Source: Microbacterium sp. LWH7-1.2 (GTDB lineage: Bacteria; Actinomycetota; Actinomycetes; Actinomycetales; Microbacteriaceae). Taken from it: DNA of 64,000 nt. The notes beneath the pieces are model-generated. The model searched no databases, was not told the DNA's origin, and worked only from the letters and a program-made list of their open reading frames with translations. The translations under genes and the position numbers were made by a program. Positions 27,015 through 36,050 of this stretch are shown here, piece after piece. Within the stretch, counting starts at the first letter, position 1. Each line of letters opens with the position of its first letter. The stretch is from assembly GCF_038397755.1 (NCBI RefSeq), contig NZ_CP151637.1, positions 620,001 through 684,000 of the forward strand. Reading direction: 5' to 3'.

Positions 27015-28201
27015 TCGCGTTCGATCTGGGCGCCGACGCCGCCCGGCGCGCGCTCTCGCCCGCGGGCGTCGAGTACGGCGCCGATGCGGCCCGTGAGCGG
27101 TATGCGACGGCGGTCTGGTGCCAGCTCATCGAGCCGGGCGACTCGGCCGCGGGGCGCATCATCGGCGCCCTCGGTCCGGTCGCGAGCCTGGAAGCGGTCG
27201 TCGCCGGCGACGAACTCGCCGAGCTCTCGCCCAAAGAAGCGGCGGAGGGGCGCAAGCGCTGGCTGCCGCGACTGTCGGCGGGCTCCGTCGCCGACTCCCT
27301 GACCACGGCGGCGGCACGCTGCGTGAGGTTGGTGACGCGGGCCGATCCCGAATGGCCGGCGCAGCTCGACGACCTCGGAGCGCACGCGCCGCTGTGTCTG
27401 TGGGTGCGGGGCGATGCGTCGGCGCTCTCGCGCCTCCGCGCATCCGTCGCCATTGTCGGCGCCAGGGCCGCGACCCACTACGGCGATCACGTGGCGAGGG
27501 AGCTCGCGGCCGATCTGGCGGGCAGCGGCATCGCGGTCGTCTCAGGCGGCGCCTACGGCATCGATGGCTCGGCGCACCGCGCGGCCCTCTTGGCGGGCGG
27601 CCTCACGGTCGCACTGCTCGCGGGCGGCGCTGACCGCGCGTATCCCTCGGGCCATACCCAGCTGATCGACGACGTCGCCCGACGCGGGGTCGTGGTGAGC
27701 GAAGTGGCGTGCGGCTCCGCGCCCACCAAGTGGCGCTTCCTGCAGCGAAATCGGTTGATCGCCGCGCTCTCGGCCGCCACCGTCGTGGTCGAGGCGGGGT
27801 GGCGCAGCGGATCGCTGAACACCGCCGGCCACGCGGCTGCCCTGTCGCGTCCCCTCGGTGCCGTGCCCGGACAGATCACCTCGGCGACGTCGGCGGGCAC
27901 GCACCGGCTCATCCGCGAGTACGGGGCGCAGTGCATCACCAGCGCCGACGACGTGCGAGAGCTGCTGGGCTTGGATGGCGGCACGGATGCTGCCACCGTC
28001 GCGCGCGGGCCCTACACCGGGGACGCGACCCGGGTGAAGGACGCCATGAGCACCCGCGTCTGGCGGGACGCCCGCGACATCGCGCGCCGCGCGGGCATGG
28101 CGGCCGACGTCGTCGAGGGGATCCTCGGGCTGCTGCGACTGGAAGGAGCTGTCGAGTCGGGGGTCGAGGGCTGGCGGCTGCTCCGGTCCGGAGGGCGATG
28201 A
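27011..28201 (+). CDS. dprA: DNA-processing protein DprA
   Basis: 396 aa from GTG. The Rossmann core is clear: VAIVGARAATHYGDHVAREL, GGAYGIDGSAHRAAL, RFLQRNRLIAALSAATVVVEA and SGSLNTAGHAAALSR. The last ~60 residues form a winged-helix-like tail. DprA loads RecA on incoming single-stranded DNA in transformable bacteria. It is conserved in many actinobacteria not known to be competent, so the role here is uncertain. Confidence 0.95.
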   Translation: MIAFDLGADAARRALSPAGVEYGADAARERYATAVWCQLIEPGDSAAGRIIGALGPVASLEAVVAGDELAELSPKEAAEGRKRWLPRLSAGSVADSLTTAAARCVRLVTRADPEWPAQLDDLGAHAPLCLWVRGDASALSRLRASVAIVGARAATHYGDHVARELAADLAGSGIAVVSGGAYGIDGSAHRAALLAGGLTVALLAGGADRAYPSGHTQLIDDVARRGVVVSEVACGSAPTKWRFLQRNRLIAALSAATVVVEAGWRSGSLNTAGHAAALSRPLGAVPGQITSATSAGTHRLIREYGAQCITSADDVRELLGLDGGTDAATVARGPYTGDATRVKDAMSTRVWRDARDIARRAGMAADVVEGILGLLRLEGAVESGVEGWRLLRSGGR

Positions 28202-28270
28202 CCGGATGACTGCGCACGCGAGTGCGCGTCGCACGGCGCTCGAGGGAACCGCCTGGCTCATGCTGGAACC

Positions 28271-29176
28271 ATGGACATCCCGGAGGGGGCGGCGGCGTAT
28301 CTGCGTCATCTCGCGGAGGTGCGGCGCCTCTCGCCGGCCACGGTGCGGGCGTACCGGTCCGATCTGGAAGGACTGGCCGATGCTTGCGGCGACGTCGAAC
28401 TCGCGGCCGTCGATCTCGAAAGCCTCCGCGATTGGCTGTGGCGCGCCGTCCAGCGCGGCGACAGCCGCGCCACGATCGCGCGGCGTACGGCAGCCGTCCG
28501 AGGCTTCTTCGCCTGGGCGACCGAGACCGGCGCGATCGGCGCGGACCCGAGCCTTCGGCTGGTCGCCCCGAAGCGCGGGAAGACTCTGCCCAAGGTCGCC
28601 ACCGCCGACACGCTGAGCGACGTGCTCGATCGTCTCGCGTCGGCGGCCGCCGACGGCGATCCCGTCGCGCTGCGCGACCATGCGATGCTCGAGCTTCTTT
28701 ACGGCGCAGCGGTGCGCGTCTCGGAGCTGTGCGGGCTCGATGTCGACGACCTTGATCACGACCGCCGCACGGCCCGCGTGCTGGGCAAGGGATCGAAGGA
28801 GAGGGTCGTACCGTTCGGGCTCCCCGCGCTCAGGGCGATCGACGCCTACGTCGTGCGCGGCCGGCCGGCGCTTCTCGCCCGACGAGCGGACGACGCGTCC
28901 GTTCCCGCGCTCTTCCTGGGCGCCCGGGGCGGGCGGATCGGGCCGCGCGCCGTCTACGACCTTGTATCGCGCCGGCTCGGACCGGAGCTCGGCGCCCAGG
29001 TGGGACCGCATGCCCTGCGTCACTCGGCCGCGACCCACCTCCTCGACGGCGGCGCAGACCTGCGCGCCGTCCAGGAGATGCTGGGCCATGCCAGTCTCGG
29101 CACCACGCAGATCTATACCCACGTCTCCAGCGAGAGACTCGCTACGTCGTACCGCCTCGCGCACCCGCGGGCCTGA
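28271..29176 (+). CDS. xerC: Tyrosine recombinase XerC
   Basis: 301 aa. A SAM-like N-terminal DNA-binding domain is followed by the catalytic domain: R149 (AAVRVSELCGL), K in GKGSKERVVP, HALRHSAATHLL and the nucleophile Y282 (TTQIYTHV). With XerD it resolves chromosome dimers at dif. Location after dprA is the usual actinobacterial one and argues against an integrase of a mobile element. The start has CATGCT 6 nt upstream. Confidence 0.94.
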   Translation: MDIPEGAAAYLRHLAEVRRLSPATVRAYRSDLEGLADACGDVELAAVDLESLRDWLWRAVQRGDSRATIARRTAAVRGFFAWATETGAIGADPSLRLVAPKRGKTLPKVATADTLSDVLDRLASAAADGDPVALRDHAMLELLYGAAVRVSELCGLDVDDLDHDRRTARVLGKGSKERVVPFGLPALRAIDAYVVRGRPALLARRADDASVPALFLGARGGRIGPRAVYDLVSRRLGPELGAQVGPHALRHSAATHLLDGGADLRAVQEMLGHASLGTTQIYTHVSSERLATSYRLAHPRA

Positions 29177-29182
29177 TCGCCG

Positions 29183-29755
29183 TCAGCAGCAAGGGAGCAG
29201 CACCGCGCGCGGCACCCCGCCCAGGAGGACGAACGGATTGATGTAGACGCCGTCGAGGCGCACACCGAAGTGCACCGTACCGGCCTCGGCGTGCCCGCCG
29301 GCAGACACCGTGCCCAGTGCCGCGCCCCTGTCGACCGGTGTTCCTGCTCGGAGGGGTGAGTCGATGGGCTCGAGCGTCGACACGAGACCGTCGCCGTGGT
29401 CCACGGTGATCACGCCGCGTCCGGCGACCTGACCCGAGAACGCGACGACGCCCGCGGCAGGAGCGAGTACGACGTCTTCGCCGACCGGTAGAAGGTCGAC
29501 GCCCCGGTGCCCCGGTCCGTACACATGGGGCGGCGCGACGAAGGGGCGCACCAGCCGGAACGGATGCACGGGCCACCGCCAGTCGCGCGCGAGCGACACC
29601 GTTGCGCCATCTGCGACCGGCCCCGGATCGGTGAGCTCGGCGTGTGCCGTCGCGGTCGGCGACAGAGCCAGCACGACACCCACGGCGGCGATGGCCGCGA
29701 GGTGTGCGGGCGGCCGGGCGAATCGGCGATGTGGGAGGGACGCGCGCTGCGACAT
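29183..29755 (-). CDS. Secreted M23-family peptidase, catalytic motif degenerate
   Basis: 190 aa. A signal peptide (AAIAAVGVVLALSPTATAHA, residues ~17-37) is followed by an M23 lysostaphin-like domain. Zinc ligands are present in HRGVDL and in the final VHFGV, but the first His of the usual HxH is Thr (GTVHFG). This suggests a regulatory or weakly active cell-wall protein rather than a classic endopeptidase. CAGGGT at 29762-29767 (minus strand) lies 6 nt upstream of the ATG. It is convergent with xerC. Confidence 0.85.
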   Translation of the reverse strand: MSQRASLPHRRFARPPAHLAAIAAVGVVLALSPTATAHAELTDPGPVADGATVSLARDWRWPVHPFRLVRPFVAPPHVYGPGHRGVDLLPVGEDVVLAPAAGVVAFSGQVAGRGVITVDHGDGLVSTLEPIDSPLRAGTPVDRGAALGTVSAGGHAEAGTVHFGVRLDGVYINPFVLLGGVPRAVLLPCC

Positions 29756-29864
29756 GACACCACCCTGACCCGCGCGAGGCAGCGCCGGCTCGACGCGACG
29801 GAAGCGCGTGGACAAGCGTCGCGATCGGCCGTCGGGGGAGGAGGAGCGGTCCGGCCGCTCCTGA

Positions 29865-30090
29865 TACACTGGGTGCGCACTCCGCGTGTCGGAGTGACTC
29901 CGCGTGCCCAGAGCGCCGCAAGCCCCGAGTCTGACGAAGGGTGAGGCGCGGCATCCAACCCCGACGGTCCCTGCGAGCGCTTTCGAGCGAGCGCGGGGCG
30001 GGATTGAGCCGGGTACCAGGCCACGCCGGCCGCGAGCCGGCGCGAGAACAACCGCAACAGGCGCGTACGCGCCGGAACAGGAGAACGGCC
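29865..30090 (+). promoter_or_regulatory. rpsB promoter and ~210-nt structured leader
   Basis: This fills the 335-base gap before rpsB. TACACT (29865-29870) is the likely -10, giving a start near 29877. The leader begins with a perfect CACTCCG/CGGAGTG hairpin (29878-29896) and ends with the 14-bp palindrome GGCGCGTACGCGCC (30060-30073), 5 bases before the AGGAGA ribosome site (30079-30084). S2 autoregulation through its leader is known in E. coli; this one is inferred. Confidence 0.45.
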
Positions 30091-30987
30091 ATGGCCGTCG
30101 TCACCATTCGCCAGCTGCTCGACAGCGGCGTCCACTTCGGACACCAGACCCGCCGGTGGAACCCGAAGGTCAAGCGCTTCATCCTCACGGAGCGCAGCGG
30201 CATCCACATCATCGACCTGCAGCAGTCGCTGACGTACATCGACAAGGCGTACGAGTTCGTCAAGGAGACCGTCGCGCACGGCGGCACCATCCTCTTCGTC
30301 GGCACCAAGAAGCAGGCTCAGGAAGTCATCGCCGAGCAGGCGACCCGCGTGGGCCAGCCCTACGTCAACCAGCGCTGGCTGGGTGGTCTGCTCACCAACT
30401 TCTCGACCGTGTCGAAGCGTCTCGCACGCATGAAGGAGCTTGAGGAGCTCGACTTCGAGGACCCGGCTGCGAGCGGCTTCACAAAGAAGGAGCTTCTCCT
30501 CAAGAAGCGCGAGCTCGACAAGCTCCACAAGTCGCTCGGCGGTATCCGCAACCTGCAGAAGACCCCCTCGGCCATCTGGGTGGTCGACGCCAAGCGCGAG
30601 CACCTCGCGATCGACGAGGCGTCGAAGCTCGGCATCCCGGTGATCGGCATCCTCGACACCAACGCCGACCCGGACGAGTTCCAGTACCCGATCCCGGGCA
30701 ACGACGACGCGATCCGCTCGGTGGGCCTGCTCACCCGCATCATCGCCGACGCCGCCGCCGAGGGCCTGATCCAGCGCCACCAGCCCACCGACGAGGCCGC
30801 GGACGCGGAGCCCCTCGCCGACTGGGAGCGCGAGCTGCTCGAGCAGGGCGCGCCCGTCGTGACCGACGTCGCCGAGGTCGAGACCATCGCGACCGAGTCG
30901 GCCGCCGACGAGGCTGGTGCCGAGACCGCCGAGGCTGCAGAGGCCGCCGAGGTCGCAGAGGCCGCCGAGGCGACCCCCGCCGAGTAA
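30091..30987 (+). CDS. rpsB: 30S ribosomal protein S2
   Basis: 298 aa. [20 protein letters not shown] is diagnostic, with AGGAGA six bases upstream. The core ends near residue 240, followed by an acidic Ala/Glu-rich tail of ~50 residues, as in other actinobacteria. S2 joins late in 30S assembly and recruits S1. The rpsB-tsf gene pair is conserved. Confidence 0.97.
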   Translation: MAVVTIRQLLDSGVHFGHQTRRWNPKVKRFILTERSGIHIIDLQQSLTYIDKAYEFVKETVAHGGTILFVGTKKQAQEVIAEQATRVGQPYVNQRWLGGLLTNFSTVSKRLARMKELEELDFEDPAASGFTKKELLLKKRELDKLHKSLGGIRNLQKTPSAIWVVDAKREHLAIDEASKLGIPVIGILDTNADPDEFQYPIPGNDDAIRSVGLLTRIIADAAAEGLIQRHQPTDEAADAEPLADWERELLEQGAPVVTDVAEVETIATESAADEAGAETAEAAEAAEVAEAAEATPAE

Positions 30988-30989
30988 GG

Positions 30990-31075
30990 CTCACACACAC
31001 TCCGCCCCGGCGGGATCGACCAGACCGAGCGGTCCGGACGGTCCCGCCGAGGCATCCGACGAGAACTCACACACA
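30990..31075 (+). promoter_or_regulatory. Hairpin in the rpsB-tsf intergenic region
   Basis: CGGCGGGA (31008-31015) pairs with TCCCGCCG (31042-31049), with an inner GACCG/CGGTC stem. The hairpin is bracketed by direct repeats CTCACACACA (30990-30999 and 31066-31075). It may partly terminate or process the transcript between the two genes. Confidence 0.4.
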
Positions 31076-31092
31076 TCAAGGAGCCGCCACCC

Positions 31093-31920
31093 ATGGCAAA
31101 CTTCACGATCGCCGACATCAAGGCGCTGCGCGAGCAGCTCGGCACGGGCATGGTCGACACCAAGAAGGCGCTCGAGGAGGCCGACGGCGACCTCGAGAAG
31201 GCCGTCGAGATCCTGCGCCTCAAGGGCGCGAAGGGCAACGCCAAGCGCGCCGACCGCTCCACGAGCGAGGGTCTGGTCGCAGCCAAGGAGGTCGATGGTC
31301 AGGTCACCATCATCGAGCTCAACACGGAGACCGACTTCGTCGCGAAGAACGACCGCTTCATCGCCCTCGCGGAGAAGGTCCTCGACGCCGCTGCCGCCGC
31401 GCACGCAGACTCGGCCGAGGCCGCACTCGCCGCGCCCGCCGGCAGCCAGACGGTCGCCGAGCTCATCTCGGACGAGGCCGCGATCATCGGCGAGAAGGTG
31501 GAGCTGCGTCGCGTGAACACGCTATCGGGCGACAAGTTCGAGATCTACCTCCACAAGACGAGCAAGGACCTGCCGCCGCAGGTCGGTGTCGTCCTCGCCT
31601 ATTCGGGTGACGACGCCGAGACGGCGCGCAGCCTCGCGCAGCACATCTCGTTCGCGAACCCGTCGTACCTGTCGCGCGACGAGGTCCCCGAGGCCGAGGT
31701 CGAGAAGGAGCGCGAGATCGTCACCGAGATCTCCCGCAACGAGGGCAAGCCCGAGGCCGCCCTCCCGAAGATCGTCGAGGGCCGCGTGAACGCGTTCTTC
31801 AAGCAGGTCTCGCTGCTCGACCAGGATTACGCGAAGGACAACAAGCAGTCCGTCGCGCAGGTCGCGAAGGACGCGGGTCTGACCCTGACGGGCTTCGCCC
31901 GTTACAAGGTCGGCGCCTGA
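31093..31920 (+). CDS. tsf: Elongation factor Ts
   Basis: 275 aa with AAGGAG nine bases upstream. The UBA-like start (IKALREQLGTGMVDTKKALEE), TDFVAKND and HISFANPSYLSRDEVP are signature motifs. EF-Ts is the GDP/GTP exchange factor for EF-Tu. A strong terminator follows 9 bases after the stop. Confidence 0.98.
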   Translation: MANFTIADIKALREQLGTGMVDTKKALEEADGDLEKAVEILRLKGAKGNAKRADRSTSEGLVAAKEVDGQVTIIELNTETDFVAKNDRFIALAEKVLDAAAAAHADSAEAALAAPAGSQTVAELISDEAAIIGEKVELRRVNTLSGDKFEIYLHKTSKDLPPQVGVVLAYSGDDAETARSLAQHISFANPSYLSRDEVPEAEVEKEREIVTEISRNEGKPEAALPKIVEGRVNAFFKQVSLLDQDYAKDNKQSVAQVAKDAGLTLTGFARYKVGA

Positions 31921-31929
31921 CCTTCTGAG

Positions 31930-31963
31930 AAGGCCCGCATCGGCAATCCGATGCGGGCCTTTT
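31930..31963 (+). terminator. rpsB-tsf terminator
   Basis: AAGGCCCGCATCGG pairs with CCGATGCGGGCCTT around a 4-base loop (CAAT). The stem runs into a T-run (TTTT), the best intrinsic terminator in the window. Confidence 0.92.
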
Positions 31964-31977
31964 CTCATGCCCTTCGA

Positions 31978-31999
31978 TAGTTTGTCGTAGACGAGAGGA
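31978..31999 (+). promoter_or_regulatory. pyrH promoter and ribosome site
   Basis: TAGTTT (31978-31983) is a -10 candidate. GAGAGGA (31993-31999) lies 5 nt before the GTG start, giving a leader of about 15 nt. Confidence 0.45.
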
Positions 32000-32004
32000 C
32001 CACA

Positions 32005-32724
32005 GTGATCAACGAGAACACCGGGCGCCGCCGCGTCCTTCTGAAGCTGTCCGGCGAAGCGTTCGGCGGAGGCCAGCTGGGTGTGAACCCCGACGTGGTC
32101 AGTCAGATCGCCCAGGAGATCGCGGCAGCCGTCGACCGCGTCGAGATCGCGGTGGTCGTCGGCGGCGGCAACTTCTTCCGCGGCGCCGAGCTGAGTCAGC
32201 GCGGCATGGACCGCGGCCGGGCCGACTACATGGGAATGCTCGGCACCGTCATGAACGCCCTCGCCCTGCAGGACTTCCTCGAGCAGGCCGGCGCCGCCAC
32301 GCGTGTGCAGTCCGCGATCTCGATGACGCAGGTCGCCGAGCCCTACATTCCACGCCGTGCGGAGCGTCACATGGAAAAGGGCCGCGTGGTCATCTTCGGC
32401 GCCGGCGCCGGTCTGCCCTACTTCTCCACCGACACCGTCGCCGCGCAGCGCGCGCTCGAGATCGACGCGCAGGAGGTGCTCGTCGCGAAGAACGGGGTGG
32501 ACGGCGTCTACACCGCGGACCCGAAGAAGGATGCCTCGGCCACCATGATCGATCGCATCACGTACCTCGACGCGTTGCAGCGCGGTCTGAAGGTCGTCGA
32601 CTCGACGGCGTTCAGCCTCTGCATGGACAACCGCATGGACATGCGCGTGTTCGGCATGGAGCCTGCGGGCAACGTGACGAAGGCTCTCCTGGGCGAGGCC
32701 ATCGGCACGCTGGTCACGGCGTGA
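32005..32724 (+). CDS. pyrH: UMP kinase
   Basis: 239 aa from [31 protein letters not shown] and [14 protein letters not shown] are diagnostic for the hexameric bacterial UMP kinase of the amino-acid-kinase fold. It phosphorylates UMP to UDP for RNA, DNA and cell-wall precursors. Set apart from tsf by a terminator, and followed by frr after 52 bp. Confidence 0.97.
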   Translation: MINENTGRRRVLLKLSGEAFGGGQLGVNPDVVSQIAQEIAAAVDRVEIAVVVGGGNFFRGAELSQRGMDRGRADYMGMLGTVMNALALQDFLEQAGAATRVQSAISMTQVAEPYIPRRAERHMEKGRVVIFGAGAGLPYFSTDTVAAQRALEIDAQEVLVAKNGVDGVYTADPKKDASATMIDRITYLDALQRGLKVVDSTAFSLCMDNRMDMRVFGMEPAGNVTKALLGEAIGTLVTA

Positions 32725-32739
32725 CGCGCCGCGCGTCGA

Positions 32740-32771
32740 TAGACTTGACCAGCCCCATCTACGCGAAGGAG
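32740..32771 (+). promoter_or_regulatory. frr promoter and ribosome site
   Basis: TAGACT (32740-32745) is a second -10 between pyrH and frr, and AAGGAG (32766-32771) lies 5 nt before the frr GTG. Confidence 0.45.
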
Positions 32772-32776
32772 ACACT

Positions 32777-33331
32777 GTGATCGCGGACGTCTTGGCCGAT
32801 GCCGGAGTGCGCATGGACCGCGCCGTCGAGGCAGCGAAGGAGGACTTCGCCACGGTGCGCACCGGACGCGCGAACCCGCAGCTGTTCCAGAAGGTCCTCG
32901 TCGACTACTACGGCAGCCCGACGCCGCTCGCGCAGCTCGCGTCGATCAACAACCCCGAGGCGCGCACGCTCCTCATCACGCCGTACGACAAGTCGGCGCT
33001 GAAGGCGATCGAGCAGGCGATCCGCGACATCCCGAACCTGGGCGTCAACCCGACGAACGACGGCAACCTCGTGCGCGTCACGATGCCCGAGCTCACCGAG
33101 GAGCGCCGCAAGGAATACGTGAAGCTCACCCGCACCAAGGGCGAGGACGCCAAGGTCCACGTGCGCGGCATCCGTCGCAAGGCGAAGGACGACATCGACG
33201 CGCTGAAGGGCGAGGTCGGCGAAGACGAGCTCGCCCGCGGCGAGAAGGAGCTCGACGCGCTCACGCGCGCGCACGTCGACGCCATCGACGAGGCGCTCAA
33301 GCGCAAAGAGGCCGAACTCCTCGAGGTCTGA
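32777..33331 (+). CDS. frr: Ribosome recycling factor
   Basis: 184 aa from [25 protein letters not shown] and [14 protein letters not shown] [14 protein letters not shown] mark the two-domain RRF fold. It splits post-termination ribosomes with EF-G. It is followed after 9 bp by cdsA, the usual order. Confidence 0.97.
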   Translation: MIADVLADAGVRMDRAVEAAKEDFATVRTGRANPQLFQKVLVDYYGSPTPLAQLASINNPEARTLLITPYDKSALKAIEQAIRDIPNLGVNPTNDGNLVRVTMPELTEERRKEYVKLTRTKGEDAKVHVRGIRRKAKDDIDALKGEVGEDELARGEKELDALTRAHVDAIDEALKRKEAELLEV

Positions 33332-33340
33332 GGTCTGCCC

Positions 33341-34384
33341 ATGACCGACGCATCCGACCCGCCGCGGAGCGACGAGCCCTCCTCACCCCAGACGCGGCGC
33401 GAGGCGGGGGAGGCGCGGCGCGCTGCGGAGGTCCACGACACCGGCCCGGCGCTGCAGTCGCATCTGCGAGCAGCGCGCAGCGAGCTGGAGGGCCACGTCG
33501 CCCAGGCGCGAGCAGATTTCGAGGAGGCGAACGAGCGCATCAAGGAGCGCACCGGTCGCGACCTCATCGTCGCGACGCTCATCGGCCTCGCGATCGGTGT
33601 CGTGCTGCTCGGATCGCTGCTGTTCGTGAAGTGGGCGTTCGTGCCGTTCGCCGTCGCCGCAGCGATGCTCGCGCTCTTCGAGTTCGCGCGCGCACTGATC
33701 GCCAGCGGTCGTCGGGTCGATCTGATCCCGCAGCTCATCGCCGGCGCGGTGGTCGTGCTGTCGGCGTACTTCGTCGATTCCTGGCTGCACTGGGTGCTGC
33801 TGTTCGTCGCGCTGGCGTTCGTCGTGGTGTGGCGACTGGTCGGTCAGATGGCAGCGCACGACGGCCGCGTGTACGGCCTCGTGCTGGGCGACGTGCTCAT
33901 CGCGACGTTCCTGCAGCTCTATGTCGCCTTCCTCGGAAGCCTCACCCTCGTGCTGCTGGCGAAGGACGGCGGCGAGTGGTGGGTCCTGTCGTTCATCATC
34001 GTCGCCGTCGCGGTGGACACGGGCGCGTACGCCGCGGGCATGACCATGGGCAAGCATCCCATGGCGCCCCGCATCAGCCCGAAGAAGACGTGGGAGGGGT
34101 TCGCGGGTGCCGGAGCCGCCGCGATCCTCGCCGGCGTTCTCGTCGGGCTTTTCATGCTCGGTCTCCAGTGGTGGATGGGTGCCGTGTTCGGCATCCTCAT
34201 CCTCGCCACGGCCACGGTCGGCGACCTGGGAGAATCGATGATCAAGCGCGACCTGGGGATCAAGGACATGAGCTCCTGGCTTCCGGGGCACGGCGGCGTG
34301 CTGGATCGACTCGACTCGATCCTGCTGTCTGTCGTCGCGGCGCTGACCCTCTACTACCTCTTCACTCCGCTGGTGGCATCATGA
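33341..34384 (+). CDS. cdsA: Phosphatidate cytidylyltransferase (CDP-diglyceride synthase)
   Basis: 347 aa. A ~75-residue charged coiled-coil-like start precedes eight or so membrane helices. The C-terminal signature KRDLGIKDMSSWLPGHGGVL with the following DRLDS is the CTP-dependent catalytic motif. It makes CDP-diacylglycerol for phospholipids. The long soluble N-terminus is common in Microbacteriaceae. Overlaps the next gene by 4 nt. Confidence 0.95.
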   Translation: MTDASDPPRSDEPSSPQTRREAGEARRAAEVHDTGPALQSHLRAARSELEGHVAQARADFEEANERIKERTGRDLIVATLIGLAIGVVLLGSLLFVKWAFVPFAVAAAMLALFEFARALIASGRRVDLIPQLIAGAVVVLSAYFVDSWLHWVLLFVALAFVVVWRLVGQMAAHDGRVYGLVLGDVLIATFLQLYVAFLGSLTLVLLAKDGGEWWVLSFIIVAVAVDTGAYAAGMTMGKHPMAPRISPKKTWEGFAGAGAAAILAGVLVGLFMLGLQWWMGAVFGILILATATVGDLGESMIKRDLGIKDMSSWLPGHGGVLDRLDSILLSVVAALTLYYLFTPLVAS

Positions 34385-34944
34385 CGACATCGCAGGCGAC
34401 CGCGCGGGCATCTTTCCCCGAAGCGCGAGGACGTGAGAAGGGCTACGACAAGCAGCCCGTCGACGAGTTCCTCGCGCGGGCACGCGCGTCGTTCGAGCGC
34501 GGGACGGACGCCTTGACGTCGGCCGACATCCGGCAGGTCGCGTTCCCGCTGGTGCGGCACGGTTACGCCATCGCGTCGGTCGATGCCGCTCTCGGCCGCA
34601 TCGAGGATGCCTTCGCGGCTCGCGAGCGCGCCTCGGCGGTGGCAGCCTCGGGTGCGAAAGCGTGGGTCGGCCACACGCGCGAGCTCGCCCAGGAGGTCCT
34701 CGACCGTCTCTCGCGCCCGGCCAAGCGCCGTTTCGACCGCGTCTCGCCCTTGCGCTACGGCTACCGCATCGCGGAGGTCGACCTCGTCACCGACAAGCTC
34801 GCGCGCTTCCTGGAGACCGGCGACTCGGTCACCGTCGAACAGGTGCGGTCGGTCGCATTCCGCATGCAGCGCGGGGGGTATCGCGAAACACAGGTCGACG
34901 CGGTCCTGGATGCCGTCGTCGAGGTGATGCTCGCCGTCAAGTGA
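34381..34944 (+). CDS. DivIVA-domain repeat protein
   Basis: 187 aa. Two related segments (residues ~20-80 and ~118-185) each carry the DivIVA-type F...GY....VD..L pattern, for example GYDKQPVDEFLARA then RHGYAIASVDAALGRI, and GYRIAEVDLVTDKLARFL then RGGYRETQVDAVLD. No coiled-coil tail of a full DivIVA/Wag31 is present. It may bind the cell pole or division machinery. The start overlaps cdsA (ATGA), so the two are co-translated. Confidence 0.8.
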   Translation: MTTSQATARASFPEARGREKGYDKQPVDEFLARARASFERGTDALTSADIRQVAFPLVRHGYAIASVDAALGRIEDAFAARERASAVAASGAKAWVGHTRELAQEVLDRLSRPAKRRFDRVSPLRYGYRIAEVDLVTDKLARFLETGDSVTVEQVRSVAFRMQRGGYRETQVDAVLDAVVEVMLAVK

Positions 34945-35002
34945 GACGCGCGGGTTCCGCGGATGGCATGCTCTCGGGCGCCTGTGCGAGAATCAGGACA
35001 CT

Positions 35003-35761
35003 GTGACTTCTGGAAACGAGCTGCACCACACCAGACGCGCCCGACGTCACGAGGTGGCGGCCCGGTCTGCGAGGCCGGTCGCCGTGACGGGATCCACTTC
35101 TTCGGTCCCCTCCTCACCGGCCACCAAAGCGGCCCCGCGGTGGTCGCGCCGTCGTGGAGTCGTCGGCGCGTTCGCCGCCTTCGCGGTGCTCGGCTTCGTC
35201 GTCGCCTATATCGGTCCGACCGGGCTCGCGCTGGCGCAGGCCAGCGCCGACGAGGAATCGTCACGGGTCTCGCTCTACGCCAGCGGGCTCGATGACGTGC
35301 AGTCGCGCGCCGGCGACGAGGACGCGGTCGACCCGGAGCCCGCGGCGCTCGACCGCGGCAATTACACCGTGTACGTGAAGCCCAAGCCCACGCCGACCGT
35401 CCAGGCATCGACCTCGACCTCATCGGGAGGATGGCGTCCGCCGTTCGTGACGCCGGACCCGGGCAGCGCCCAGGCCATCGCCTACGACATGGTGCTGGCG
35501 CGCGGGTGGGGCGACGACCAGTTCGCGTGCCTGGTCGCGCTCTGGAAGAAGGAGTCGGGCTGGCGCGTCAACGCGTACAACGCGAGCAGCGGCGCCTACG
35601 GCATCCCGCAGGCGCTTCCCGGAAGCAAGATGGCCACCGCCGGCGCCGACTGGGAGACGAACCCCGCGACGCAGATCACCTGGGGTCTCGGCTACATCGG
35701 TGGTCGCTATGGCACGCCGTGCGGTGCGTGGGACCACTCGCAGCGCACGGGCTGGTACTGA
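35003..35761 (+). CDS. Membrane-anchored lytic transglycosylase-like protein
   Basis: 252 aa from GTG. A basic cytoplasmic start of ~48 residues, one membrane helix (VVGAFAAFAVLGFVVAYIG) and a Pro/Thr/Ser linker precede an SLT-type domain. E184 in LWKKESGWRVNAYN is the expected catalytic acid, followed by SSGAYGIPQALPGSKM. It probably cleaves peptidoglycan glycan strands outside the cell. The next gene starts 3 bp later. Confidence 0.87.
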   Translation: MTSGNELHHTRRARRHEVAARSARPVAVTGSTSSVPSSPATKAAPRWSRRRGVVGAFAAFAVLGFVVAYIGPTGLALAQASADEESSRVSLYASGLDDVQSRAGDEDAVDPEPAALDRGNYTVYVKPKPTPTVQASTSTSSGGWRPPFVTPDPGSAQAIAYDMVLARGWGDDQFACLVALWKKESGWRVNAYNASSGAYGIPQALPGSKMATAGADWETNPATQITWGLGYIGGRYGTPCGAWDHSQRTGWY

Positions 35762-35764
35762 CCC

Positions 35765-36049
35765 GTGCCGCGGTCGAACCGCCGCCGTCACGACTCGAGC
35801 GGCGACGACTCATTCGAGCGCCTCCTGGCGGGCTGGAAGCGCAACGAGATGCGTCGCGGCGTCGAGTGGACGGTGCAGCCGGTCTCGGCGGCGCAGGCGC
35901 AGAAGCCGTACACGTGCCCCGGATGCGGACGCCAGATCGAGGTCGGCGTCGCGCATCTGGTGGCGTGGCGTGCGGACGGTGTGCTGGGCGACGCCGCCGA
36001 CCTCGCCGCACGCCGGCACTGGCATCAGCACTGCTGGAAGGTGGCCTGA
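35765..36049 (+). CDS. Small zinc-ribbon-like protein, unknown function
   Basis: 94 aa from GTG, 3 bp after the previous stop. The start is basic (PRSNRRRHDSSGDDS). YTCPGCGRQIEVGVAH and HWHQHCW form a likely zinc site (Cys-x2-Cys plus His/Cys at the end). I recognise no named family; similar small proteins occur in this position in related actinobacteria, to my knowledge without assigned function. The following hydrolase gene starts right after its stop. Confidence 0.75.
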   Translation: MPRSNRRRHDSSGDDSFERLLAGWKRNEMRRGVEWTVQPVSAAQAQKPYTCPGCGRQIEVGVAHLVAWRADGVLGDAADLAARRHWHQHCWKVA

Positions 36050-36050
36050 C

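Noticed and set aside
28271..29176. A phage or ICE integrase
   Set aside because: The tyrosine recombinase sits in the conserved dprA-xerC order, is of XerC length, and has no att repeats or cargo around it.
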